Part shown: one piece after another, positions 1 through 6,945 of the stretch
Position numbering within the stretch: position 1 is the stretch's first letter
Layout of the letters: each line of letters opens with the position of its first letter
NCBI GenBank assembly: GCA_937959095.1
Contig: CALGLY010000680.1
Location: 1-8,898, forward strand
DNA from: an uncultured Saprospiraceae bacterium
GTDB taxonomy: Bacteria; Bacteroidota; Bacteroidia; Chitinophagales; Saprospiraceae
Reading direction: 5' to 3'
DNA length: 8,898 nt
The notes under the pieces: generated by a model
What the model was told of the DNA's origin: nothing
The model's input: only the letters and a program-made list of their open reading frames with translations
The model's database searches: none
Position numbers and translations under genes: made by a program

Positions 1-22
1 CAAAGGGCTTTAATATATGATT

Positions 23-2212
23 TTACAAATTCAACCAATAATTGACCTTCAAGACCACACTTCTATCTTTCGGGCCAAACATCCCTTCTACCGCATAATT
101 ATCGGTATAAACTAAGAAGATATCCGACATCGGTGCGAATCGCCATTGCAAGCGACTATTTACATTGAAGTTATCGGCTTGAGTATTGTATTGTAGGAAG
201 GTTGTCCAAAACAAATTCGTCGAGAAGTTAATGTCAAAGCGCGCGCTTGCAAGCGTTAAGTCGAGATTACTGTAGGGTTCGGGCAACCAAATATCATTGC
301 GTTCCAAGCCTACCGTAAATGTTCCCCAGGGCTGTACACGATAAATTAAGCTTCCTCGATAAGTCAATTTTGTGCCACCATAAAATTGCCCATACACGAT
401 AAACATTTGGGTGCTTAGGGTTTTTCTTGTATCGGTATTGAATTGTACATTAAATTCGGTCATATTATAATCGCCAGCAGGCAAAGGAGTTTCAGTGAGG
501 GCAAAAGGATAAATTAAATCGACATAATTATTATTCAAGCGGAAGCGTAATTGACTGGTGTTTTTGAAGAAAATAAAATGCCGCAAGCGGGTGTACCATT
601 CATTGAGCGAGCCATCCAAATTTACAAAAACAAAATTCTCTAGTCCCGACCAATGCACATTCACACGCTCACTATCTTCGGGATAGTGATAGTAATCAAT
701 CATATTTCCAACTTGGGTATAGCCGAGGCGTACGACTTCATCCGTTTCAGGATTGTAGTTCAATACGCGATTATTGAAACCCATGTCGGAAAAGTAATTT
801 GTTCCAACACGCTGCACGGTTAGGAAGGTGCGGAAGTTTTGCCCATCATAGTCAAAGCGTCCGTAGAGATGCTGGTTTTCATTGCTAATACCTTCCTTAA
901 AGGCGTGTAAATAGCCTGCTTTGGCGCGCCATTTTCCATCGGCAGTGCTATAGTTGAACTCTCCACCGAGGTTGCGCCCATAGTCGCCTTCTGTTTTGGA
1001 TGCACCATCAAAGGCTTGTCGATTGCTGAAAATTCCTTTTATGGAAGAGCGTTCCCAAAGCCGCTGCTGAAACGTGCCAACCGTATAATTTTGTCCCGAA
1101 CTCGCCGCACTACTTTTGGTATGCATATTAAGGAGTCCTACGCGCAGCCGTTCCGTGACATTACCAGTTAGTCGCGCGCCGTATTGAATCGGGACGGTTT
1201 GCGCGGCAGCATCCAAACCAATACGCCTCGAATAAAACGGACGATTCGCATACTGCCCAAAATCATTGAAAATATCCGAATTGTCTATAAAGAATTGTCG
1301 TCGCTCCGGGAAGAAAATATTGAAGCGCGTTAGGTTGGTTACTTGCTGATCGACTTCTACTTGCGAAAAATCAGGATTGACCGTCAAATCCAAATTGAGG
1401 GTAGGCGTGATGGCTATTTTAGCATCACCTCCTACGGCTATCTTCGAGTCGTTTTCTTTTGCACCACTTGTTTGGTCTTGCGTAAAGCGGGAGCTTGTGT
1501 AAGGAATCAGGGAAATATTGCCGCCTTGTTTTGCAGGTGCTTCATCCCAAAGCAACTTTCCAAAATAACCTAAATCCACAAAGATAAACTGCCGTGCTAC
1601 AGGCGACCAAACATCTACTTCATTCTGTCCAGGTTCTAGTCGGGCAAAATTGATTGCCCATTCCTTAGAGTTGGCATCGTAGCGGATACTTTTGAAGGGA
1701 ATCGCCATTTCTACACTCCAAAAGTCTTTTTCGATATGTACTTTAGCAAACCATTTATTATCCCAGCCACCATCAAAATCATCGGGAGAAATCAGGGCTT
1801 CGGAGAGTACACCTGCGGCACTCATAGAGAAGGCATAACCCGTGGCGCGTTGCCCCAAAGGGTCGAGCATAAAAATGATTTCGTCATTTTCGTAGGGATT
1901 ATCGCGCTTTAGACTATAAATGACTTTTTCGCCTTTGTCCCACATTTTCGCACCCACATATATCATGCGATCATCGTAGGTCATGCGGACTTCAGTACGG
2001 TGTGTGGCAGGCTTATCATCGACGGGTTGGTTCATCTGAAAATTGGTGGCTAAGTCGGCAGTCTCCCAAACTGCTTCGCTGAGTACGCCGTCCAATTTTA
2101 TAGGTTCATTTGTTTTTTTGATGGATAGGAAAGGTGCATCTTGCGCTAGTAAATTAGCTGTGAAAATGCAACTTAAAACAATCAGGTAAATCTTTACTAC
2201 AGGTGCTTTCAT
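23..2212 (-). CDS. CBM9-like / DUF5916 outer-membrane protein
   Basis: This is a 729-residue protein with a Sec signal peptide (residues 1-23, cut after L-L-A before Gln24). Residues about 36-220 resemble the family 9 carbohydrate-binding-like beta-sandwich: it opens with I-K-L-D-G-V-L-S-E-A-V-W and later has the M-A-I-P-F-K-S-I segment. From about residue 230 to the end it matches the DUF5916 pattern, with N-P-D-F-S-Q-V-E-V-D at 279-288 and F-F-P-E-R-R-Q-F-F at 300-308. The rest is rich in alternating aromatic and polar residues typical of an outer-membrane beta-barrel. The family is widespread in Bacteroidota and its substrate is not known; binding or passage of a glycan or peptide is only an inference. 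The ATG at 2212 gives a clean signal peptide. No good Shine-Dalgarno sequence is visible, which is normal for the phylum. The gene appears full length and is separated by 288 bases from the gene upstream, so it is probably transcribed alone. Confidence 0.9.
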   Translation of the reverse strand: MKAPVVKIYLIVLSCIFTANLLAQDAPFLSIKKTNEPIKLDGVLSEAVWETADLATNFQMNQPVDDKPATHRTEVRMTYDDRMIYVGAKMWDKGEKVIYSLKRDNPYENDEIIFMLDPLGQRATGYAFSMSAAGVLSEALISPDDFDGGWDNKWFAKVHIEKDFWSVEMAIPFKSIRYDANSKEWAINFARLEPGQNEVDVWSPVARQFIFVDLGYFGKLLWDEAPAKQGGNISLIPYTSSRFTQDQTSGAKENDSKIAVGGDAKIAITPTLNLDLTVNPDFSQVEVDQQVTNLTRFNIFFPERRQFFIDNSDIFNDFGQYANRPFYSRRIGLDAAAQTVPIQYGARLTGNVTERLRVGLLNMHTKSSAASSGQNYTVGTFQQRLWERSSIKGIFSNRQAFDGASKTEGDYGRNLGGEFNYSTADGKWRAKAGYLHAFKEGISNENQHLYGRFDYDGQNFRTFLTVQRVGTNYFSDMGFNNRVLNYNPETDEVVRLGYTQVGNMIDYYHYPEDSERVNVHWSGLENFVFVNLDGSLNEWYTRLRHFIFFKNTSQLRFRLNNNYVDLIYPFALTETPLPAGDYNMTEFNVQFNTDTRKTLSTQMFIVYGQFYGGTKLTYRGSLIYRVQPWGTFTVGLERNDIWLPEPYSNLDLTLASARFDINFSTNLFWTTFLQYNTQADNFNVNSRLQWRFAPMSDIFLVYTDNYAVEGMFGPKDRSVVLKVNYWLNL

Positions 2213-2500
2213 TTTGCATGTTTTTTATCAATATGGAAGTACTCAAATTTATAGATTTTGCAAGATTGTTGTTTGAATAGAGATGCTTATTTTGAAAAAT
2301 GAAAAATGAAAACGAATTTTATTTTGTGAATTTTATTATAAATTCAGTATTTCGATATTTTATTCTTTTTAAATTGTTTTACAATGAATTTTTATGTTTC
2401 TTATTTTGTATATATTCCAATCAAACCAAATTATATTTCAAAATTATATTTTACGATTAATTGGATTTTACTAAAAAACCAATGATTATATGGTAATCCC
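2213..2500. other. AT-rich intergenic region upstream of the DUF5916 gene
   Basis: This 288-base stretch is almost entirely A and T, with short direct repeats (GAAAAAT twice near 2295-2309, AAATTATATTT twice near 2427-2452) and a weak 6-bp inverted repeat (2328-2333 with 2340-2345). It must hold the 3' end of the thioesterase transcript and the promoter of the DUF5916 gene. I see no convincing coding potential and no strong terminator hairpin. Confidence 0.6.
2244..2251 (-). promoter_or_regulatory. Candidate -7 promoter element for the DUF5916 gene
   Basis: Read on the minus strand this is TAAATTTG, a perfect match to the Bacteroidota -7 consensus TAnnTTTG. It lies about 32 bases before the ATG, which would leave a leader of roughly 25 bases. 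No TTTG sits at the expected upstream distance, so only half of the promoter is supported, and the region is AT-rich enough for chance matches. Confidence 0.4.
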
Positions 2501-2911
2501 TTAGACAAAAAAGGGCTGTAAAGCCTCCAAAAGATAAGCAGGCGCAGGAACGCTTTCATTCGTCTTTCTATCCACAAAACAGAGCTTCACACTACCACCA
2601 CTCATCAATTCGTCTTTACTATTAAACGTGTCGGTGTGAAAGGTGATTGTAGTAGCAGGGAGTTTCCGAAGACTCGTTTTTATCGTCAATAAATCATCGT
2701 AATAGGCAGGACGAATGTAGCGGATATTGAGCGTCATCACAGGCATCAGGATACCATGCACATCTTCCATCTCCTGATAGGTGTGTCCTATAGAACGCAG
2801 CATTTCTGCTCGTGCTACTTCGTAATAATGCGGATAATGCCCGTAATATAGATAGCCCATTTTGTCTGTTTCGCTATATCGGACGCGCTGTTGTATTTCG
2901 TGTGTGAACAT
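2501..2911 (-). CDS. Acyl-CoA thioesterase, YbgC/FadM-like hotdog fold
   Basis: This 136-residue protein has the usual length of the 4-hydroxybenzoyl-CoA thioesterase/YbgC group. The N-terminal signature R-Y-S-E-T-D-K-M-G-Y-L-Y-Y-G-H-Y (residues 11-26) includes the conserved Asp16 at the catalytic position, followed by the helix Y-E-V-A-R-A-E-M-L-R that forms the sausage of the hotdog fold. Such enzymes hydrolyse acyl-CoA thioesters in the cytoplasm; the acyl chain preferred here cannot be read from sequence. The start lies only 24 bases after the rarA stop, so the two genes are probably cotranscribed, although no functional link is obvious. A GAGGAA lies about 15 bases before the ATG, too far to be a typical ribosome-binding site. 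The stop codon is at 2501-2503 and no truncation is apparent. Confidence 0.88.
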   Translation of the reverse strand: MFTHEIQQRVRYSETDKMGYLYYGHYPHYYEVARAEMLRSIGHTYQEMEDVHGILMPVMTLNIRYIRPAYYDDLLTIKTSLRKLPATTITFHTDTFNSKDELMSGGSVKLCFVDRKTNESVPAPAYLLEALQPFFV

Positions 2912-2935
2912 TTTTTTCTATTTAAATTCCTCAAA

Positions 2936-4213
2936 TCAATACCCATATTTTTCTTTCCAAAGCTGCTGCATCCGCGCTCTTATTTTCACTTCTTGCGGAT
3001 TGCTTTGCGGCTCAAAATGTTTCGTGCCAGTTACTTCTTCTGGTAAATATTCTTGCTGTACAAAGTTCTGTTCAAAATCGTGGGAGTATTTATAATTTTT
3101 ACCGTAATCTAAGGATTTCATCAGCTTCGTTGGCGCATTCCGTAGGTGGAGCGGAACGGGAAGATTACCTGTTTCGCGGACTTGTTTTTGAGCTTTGCCA
3201 ATCGCTAAATAAGTAGAATTGCTTTTTGGGGAAGTCGCTAAATAAACTGCTGCTTGTGATAGAATAATGCGTGCTTCGGGGAGTCCAACGGCTTGTGCTG
3301 CCTGGAAAGAGGTCGTTGCCATAAGCAAAGCATTGGGATTGGCGAGTCCAATATCTTCAGAAGCGGCTATAATCATACGTCGTGCGATGAATTTTACATC
3401 TTCTCCGCCTTCTATCATGCGCGCTAACCAATAGACTGCGGCATTGGGGTCGCTGCCCCGTATAGATTTGATAAAGGCCGAAGCAATATCATAATGTTGC
3501 TCGCCTCCTTTATCGTAAACCGCCATATTTTGCTGTATCGAAGAGCGCACGGCAGCATCATCTATCACGATTTCATTGACTCCATCTTTTAGCGTACTCA
3601 CTACCAATTCTAGTGCATTATGCAGTTTTCGAGCATCGCCGCCTGAATAATGTAATAATGCGTTAAATTCTTTTACTGTAATAGAGTTTTCTTTCAGATG
3701 AAAATCTTTTTGAATCGCTGTTTCTACTAAGTGGATTAAATCTTGCTTTTCGAGGGGTTTCAATATATAGACTTGCGCCCGCGAGAGTAGGGCAGGAATG
3801 ACTTCAAAAGAAGGATTCTCTGTAGTCGCACCTATTAGCGTAACAATCCCTTTCTCGACCGCACCAAGCAGGGCATCTTGCTGCGATTTGCTGAAGCGAT
3901 GGATCTCATCAATGAATAGAATCGGATTGGGACGACTGAAGAACTGTTGTTTTTTTGCTTTTTCTATAGCTTCTCGAATGTCTTTTACGCCTGAATTGAT
4001 TGCACTCAACTGAAAAAACGGACGATCCAGTTGGTTTGCTACGATGCTTGCCAAAGTCGTTTTGCCCACGCCAGGCGGACCCCACAAGATGAAAGAAGGA
4101 ATGCGATTATTTTCTATCGCTTGTCTAAGAATCGCCCCTTTCCCGACAAGATGTTGCTGCCCGATGTACTCATCGAGGTTTTTGGGGCGCATTCGTTCTG
4201 CTAGTGGTTGCAT
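2936..4213 (-). CDS. rarA: Replication-associated recombination protein A (RarA/MgsA), AAA+ ATPase
   Basis: This 425-residue AAA+ ATPase belongs to the RarA/MgsA/Mgs1/WRNIP1 family, which acts at stalled replication forks and is related to clamp-loader subunits. Visible motifs are Walker [10 protein letters not shown] (45-53), Walker B I-L-F-I-D-E-I-H (98-105), sensor 1 A-T-T-E-N (129-133), the arginine-finger region L-L-S-R (142-145) and sensor 2 G-G-D-A-R (191-195). The C-terminal MgsA tetramerisation domain begins near D-K-G-G-E-Q-H-Y-D (234-242) and includes A-S-E-D-I-G-L-A. The N-terminal P-L-A-E-R-M-R-P box is typical of the family and supports the ATG at 4213. The length is close to that of known RarA proteins and all catalytic motifs are intact. 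The gene lies 24 bases ahead of the thioesterase gene. Upstream, a repeat-rich 94-base gap separates it from the DinB-like gene. Confidence 0.96.
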   Translation of the reverse strand: MQPLAERMRPKNLDEYIGQQHLVGKGAILRQAIENNRIPSFILWGPPGVGKTTLASIVANQLDRPFFQLSAINSGVKDIREAIEKAKKQQFFSRPNPILFIDEIHRFSKSQQDALLGAVEKGIVTLIGATTENPSFEVIPALLSRAQVYILKPLEKQDLIHLVETAIQKDFHLKENSITVKEFNALLHYSGGDARKLHNALELVVSTLKDGVNEIVIDDAAVRSSIQQNMAVYDKGGEQHYDIASAFIKSIRGSDPNAAVYWLARMIEGGEDVKFIARRMIIAASEDIGLANPNALLMATTSFQAAQAVGLPEARIILSQAAVYLATSPKSNSTYLAIGKAQKQVRETGNLPVPLHLRNAPTKLMKSLDYGKNYKYSHDFEQNFVQQEYLPEEVTGTKHFEPQSNPQEVKIRARMQQLWKEKYGY

Positions 4214-4223
4214 AAGTGAAACT

Positions 4224-4303
4224 TTAGACGGTGTACGGTCGGCTTCGCCTTGACAGGGCTTCGCAGATTAGACGAGAGCCTTCTACTAAGTTACGTCTAA
4301 TCT
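4224..4303. repeat. Cluster of TTAGACG repeats and a perfect 10-bp inverted repeat between dinB-like gene and rarA
   Basis: TTAGACG occurs at 4224-4230 and 4268-4274 and in inverted form at 4294-4300. The last two lie inside a perfect inverted repeat, with AGATTAGACG at 4265-4274 and CGTCTAATCT at 4294-4303, separated by 19 bases. Between the first two copies, GGCTTCGC occurs twice in direct orientation (4241-4248 and 4257-4264, 16-base period). The stretch is much more GC-rich than other gaps in the window. It could be a dispersed intergenic repeat, a regulator-binding region for rarA, or a long-loop hairpin at the end of the dinB-like transcript. No U-tract follows the stem, so a classical terminator is unlikely. 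Confidence 0.6.
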
Positions 4304-4307
4304 TATT

Positions 4308-4823
4308 TTACAAATACTTTTCTTCGAGGATGCCTAAGTGATGTTTTTCGTGCCCTGAAATCATAAAACCTAATGCCCGTGCAGACACATTGAAGCCGCT
4401 TGCTAGTCCTTCAGAGAGTAGCATATCTTCATTCATACTCTGAAAAAGGGCTTGTGTGCTTTCTCGAACGGCTTTGTATTCTGCTAATAAATCACTCAAG
4501 GAACGTCGATTGGCTAGTGCGCTCGTATTATAATCATTCTGATCAAAACCTGCTATTGCACTCTTGTCACCACGTCCGAAACGAAGCGCACGATAGGCAA
4601 AAATTCGCTCTGTATCAATGATGTGTTGCAGTACTTCCTTTATAGTCCATTTGTTGCTTGCATAACGATATTCGTGCTTCTCTTCTGCTATAGATTCGAA
4701 AAGCTTAGTACTAGCTTGCTTGCCACTTTCTAGTAGTTCGTGTAATTCTCCATCACCTACTTTACTGATATAGGTAGCATAAAAAGGTGCGTATTCCTTC
4801 GATGTTAAGTCTGATGCTCTCAT
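4308..4823 (-). CDS. DinB/YfiT-like putative metal-dependent protein
   Basis: With the ATG at 4823 this is a 171-residue DinB-superfamily protein, a four-helix bundle that normally binds a divalent metal through three histidines. The first histidine lies in W-T-I-K-E-V-L-Q-H-I-I-D-T-E-R, and the other two in the C-terminal G-H-E-K-H-H-L motif (spacing H-x3-H). Members act in thiol-dependent chemistry or damage response, but most, including this group in Bacteroidota, have no known substrate. The reading frame can be extended by 14 codons to a TTG at 4865. I prefer the ATG because the family usually begins just before the P-F-Y-x-x-Y-I segment, which here starts about 12 residues after that Met. 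The gene lies 78 bases after the PPK2 gene on the same strand and may be cotranscribed with it. A repeat-rich gap separates it from rarA. Confidence 0.85.
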   Translation of the reverse strand: MRASDLTSKEYAPFYATYISKVGDGELHELLESGKQASTKLFESIAEEKHEYRYASNKWTIKEVLQHIIDTERIFAYRALRFGRGDKSAIAGFDQNDYNTSALANRRSLSDLLAEYKAVRESTQALFQSMNEDMLLSEGLASGFNVSARALGFMISGHEKHHLGILEEKYL

Positions 4824-4901
4824 GTTTAGTCTTAATTGTGAAATTGTTTTTTCAATCAATTCCAAGTAACTGTGTATGATTAAATGATCTTTAAATCTCT
4901 T

Positions 4902-5648
4902 TTATTCCTTCTCTAAAGGAGGATATTTCATATCTAGTTCCTCTAATTTGTCCATTACTATTTTAGAAATACAGTAATCACGATACCAACGCTCATCTAC
5001 TGGGATGATATGCCAAGGAATCTTACTATTATTAAGTACATACTCATAGCACTTCATGTATTTATCCCAATGTTTGCGTTCTTCCCAGTCGCCATCATTG
5101 TGTTTCCAGTTCTTTTCGGGTTCATCGAGGCGTTCTTGGAGTTGTTTTTCTTGTCCATCATAAGAAGAGTGCAAGAAAAATTTCAGTATCGTCGTATTAT
5201 TATCAAATTCTAATAGCTCTTCAAAGACATTGATGGCGTTCATGCGCTTTTCGACATGTTCTTCTGAAATCCAGCCATGCACGCGCTGTATGAGTATATC
5301 TTCATAATGCGAGCGATTGAAAATCATTACTTCTCCTTTTGCAGGTACGCGCTGATGTACGCGCCACAAAAAATCATGTGCAAACTCTTCCTCTGTTGGT
5401 TTCTTGAAAGAGTAAGTAGCTACTCCATTATGACTACAATCTCTAAATACTTTGAATACTGCTCCATCTTTTCCACTAGCATCCATGCCTTGCAAGACGA
5501 CTAAGAGGGCATGTTCCGATTCTGCTCGAAGCACTTTTTGTAGTTCACCTATTCGCTCCACATATTCCTGAGTACTCTCCTTAATTGCTTTTTTCTTGAT
5601 ACCTTTAGGTGGTATAGGAGAATAGTCTGCTAATTTTATCTTACTCAT
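4902..5648 (-). CDS. ppk2: Polyphosphate:nucleotide phosphotransferase, PPK2 family (class III-like)
   Basis: This 248-residue cytoplasmic PPK2 uses polyphosphate to phosphorylate nucleotides. The Walker A motif is G-M-D-A-S-G-K-D-G (54-62). The Walker B region is F-N-R-S-H-Y-E-D-I-L (110-119). The lid has the R-L-D-E-P-E-K-N-W-K segment (173-182) and the family W-x2-Y-M-K-x-Y pattern after it. Asn111 in F-N-R-S-H-Y-E-D, in place of the F-D-R-S-W-Y-N-R pattern of class I, points to class III. Characterised class III members can phosphorylate both AMP and ADP, so this enzyme may regenerate ATP from AMP; that assignment is inferred from motifs. The length fits a single-domain PPK2 and no key residue is missing. 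It is the first gene of the minus-strand run, with a DinB-like gene following. No full consensus promoter was found upstream. Confidence 0.95.
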   Translation of the reverse strand: MSKIKLADYSPIPPKGIKKKAIKESTQEYVERIGELQKVLRAESEHALLVVLQGMDASGKDGAVFKVFRDCSHNGVATYSFKKPTEEEFAHDFLWRVHQRVPAKGEVMIFNRSHYEDILIQRVHGWISEEHVEKRMNAINVFEELLEFDNNTTILKFFLHSSYDGQEKQLQERLDEPEKNWKHNDGDWEERKHWDKYMKCYEYVLNNSKIPWHIIPVDERWYRDYCISKIVMDKLEELDMKYPPLEKE

Positions 5649-5948
5649 ACTTTATCTGCTTGTTTATTCATGGTATTTCTTATTCTATTGACATTTTTTA
5701 CGGGAAGATTATCGTAAATCATGTTCAAACCCAAAGAAACTAATTTTATTCAAGCCGAACAATTCGCCATACATCTTTTTGAATTCTCAATGACATTCTT
5801 AAATTTGGACAATCTTTTGACAGAGTACATTAACAAGATTGATTTTTTGATAATTTTTGCCATCATTCAATTAGCCTATTAGCGGAAATTGCATGATACA
5901 AATAAGCAGTGGAATTATCAAAGAACAATAAGATCAAATCCATCGACT
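5649..5948. other. Divergent intergenic region between ppk2 and a possible small membrane protein gene
   Basis: This 300-base gap should contain the ppk2 promoter (minus strand) and a plus-strand promoter at 5778-5807. For ppk2 I find no perfect minus-strand TAnnTTTG; the nearest is TTTCTTTG, one mismatch, reading leftwards near 5730-5740. A 53-codon plus-strand frame (5721-5882) is open, but it overlaps the promoter candidate and has no other support. Confidence 0.5.
5778..5807 (+). promoter_or_regulatory. Candidate Bacteroidota-type promoter
   Basis: TTTG at 5778-5781 is followed after 18 bases by TAAATTTG at 5800-5807. This matches the Bacteroidota sigma pattern TTTG-N(about 19)-TAnnTTTG at both elements. 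It points towards the small membrane-protein frame at 5949. Because no such element occurs between 6129 and 6318, it may also serve the exosortase gene through a longer transcript. Confidence 0.5.
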
Positions 5949-6128
5949 ATGTTTCCATTCGATAAAGAAATATACATATCCTCTTTAAAGCATGCTTGTA
6001 TTATTGCTGCTTTAGGCTTTTTATTCATTCTATTAGTTTGGGGAGAGATTGTGCCAGAAGATATTATAGGTATGACAATAACCATTCCTTTATTGGCATA
6101 TATGATTCATGTGATTCGCTTATTTTAA
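5949..6128 (+). CDS. Possible small two-helix membrane protein (hypothetical)
   Basis: This is a 59-residue frame starting at an ATG. Two hydrophobic stretches are likely membrane helices: residues about 16-31 (A-C-I-I-A-A-L-G-F-L-F-I-L-L-V-W) and about 39-57 (I-I-G-M-T-I-T-I-P-L-L-A-Y-M-I-H-V-I-R). They are joined by a short acidic turn G-E-I-V-P-E-D, and a charged N-terminus (D-K-E) precedes them. The frame stays open upstream to a TTG at 5889, but the added residues are polar and look non-coding, so I prefer the ATG. A good promoter lies about 140 bases upstream. I recognise no family. It sits 190 bases before the exosortase gene on the same strand, but nothing links it functionally to that system. 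It could be a chance frame in AT-rich DNA. Confidence 0.45.
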   Translation: MFPFDKEIYISSLKHACIIAALGFLFILLVWGEIVPEDIIGMTITIPLLAYMIHVIRLF

Positions 6129-6318
6129 GTAGATATGAAATTTTAAGGCATAGAGGGATTTAATAAACTACGTCTTCAATTTTTTCTCATTCTGTCGCTT
6201 GACTTAAGCAAGAAGGTATTCCTTGGAATAAAAAAACTCCTGTTTTAATCATTGCTAAAATTCTATATAGGTTCCATTATTCGCTCATGGAATTTATTTT
6301 AGAATCTAAAACATCATC

Positions 6319-6945
6319 ATGGCAAAAAGAAAAAAAGGAAAAAAACAAGAACAAAGCCGTCGACCAAAACAGGTGCAACAAAGCTTTTTCGACAAACAAA
6401 AAGAACAACTTCAAGAAATTTGGAAGACAAAATCACCTGTATTGATATTTTTATTTAGCTTTATAGGGGTTATCATTTTATTTTATCTTTTCTATGCTTC
6501 CAGCCTATATACCAATTTTGTGCGTGATCCTTTATTAGGGCTACAAGCAAATATTGCAGGTTTTTTCATAGGATTGATGGGCTATACCCCAGAGATAGAT
6601 GGGAATAATTTGCTTGATCCAGGAGGTTTTACAATGAGCATTGCTAAGGGATGTGATGGGATAGAAGCTACGATGCTTTTCCTAGCGGCTATTTTGGTTT
6701 TTCCATTACCCTTCCGTTTGAAGTGGTCAGGTTTGGCAGTAGGTTTAAGCATTTTATTTGTAGTAAATATTATTCGCCTGATTATTTTATACTGGGTGGG
6801 GGTGAATATGTCAGAAGCCGCTTTTGAATTTATGCATCTACATGGGGGCTTGATTTTATTTACCATTATTAGTATAAGTATTTGGTTGCTCTGGATTGAT
6901 TGGGCATTCCGCAAACAAAAAGAAGCAAATGCAGCTACCAATTAA
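6319..6945 (+). CDS. xrtH: Exosortase H-like protein-sorting transpeptidase/protease
   Basis: This 208-residue integral membrane protein belongs to the exosortase/archaeosortase family. Its catalytic residues are visible: Cys112 in A-K-G-C-D-G-I-E-A, Arg153 in V-V-N-I-I-R-L-I and His173 in F-E-F-M-H-L-H. The G-C-(N/D)-G-x-E-A and F-E-x-x-H-L pattern and the run L-A-A-I-L-V-F-P-L-P-F-R resemble exosortase H, the enzyme paired with IPTLxxW-CTERM proteins. Such enzymes cut exported proteins at a C-terminal sorting signal in the inner membrane. Predicted helices lie at about 41-59, 73-88, 115-131, 137-160 and 177-197. The first 38 residues form a very basic, Lys/Gln/Arg-rich cytoplasmic tail, longer than I would expect. 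The start is the ATG at 6319. The gene overlaps the next one by 17 bases, and a likely substrate lies just downstream. No TAnnTTTG promoter is visible in the 190 bases upstream. Confidence 0.88.
   Translation: MAKRKKGKKQEQSRRPKQVQQSFFDKQKEQLQEIWKTKSPVLIFLFSFIGVIILFYLFYASSLYTNFVRDPLLGLQANIAGFFIGLMGYTPEIDGNNLLDPGGFTMSIAKGCDGIEATMLFLAAILVFPLPFRLKWSGLAVGLSILFVVNIIRLIILYWVGVNMSEAAFEFMHLHGGLILFTIISISIWLLWIDWAFRKQKEANAATN

Noticed and set aside
820..1573. Open frames at 820-1011 (minus) and 1343-1573 (plus) within the DUF5916 gene
   Set aside because: They lie wholly inside a well-supported gene in other frames and show no domain, signal peptide or start signal.
2280..2460. Short AT-rich direct repeats in the gap before the DUF5916 gene
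   Set aside because: Units are short, imperfect and low-complexity; they do not form a CRISPR array or a defined element.
2478..2494. Possible minus-strand terminator after the thioesterase gene (ACCA/TGGT followed by T-run)
   Set aside because: Only four pairs form before mismatches; the T-run is not enough in such AT-rich DNA.
5721..5882. A 53-codon plus-strand frame starting at an ATG
   Set aside because: It overlaps the best promoter in the gap, has no ribosome-binding site and no recognisable features, and such length is expected by chance.
6287..6445. An out-of-frame ATG upstream of the exosortase gene opening a Lys/Asn-rich frame into it
   Set aside because: It is a shifted reading of the A-rich start of the exosortase gene; its composition reflects that bias and it has no support of its own.
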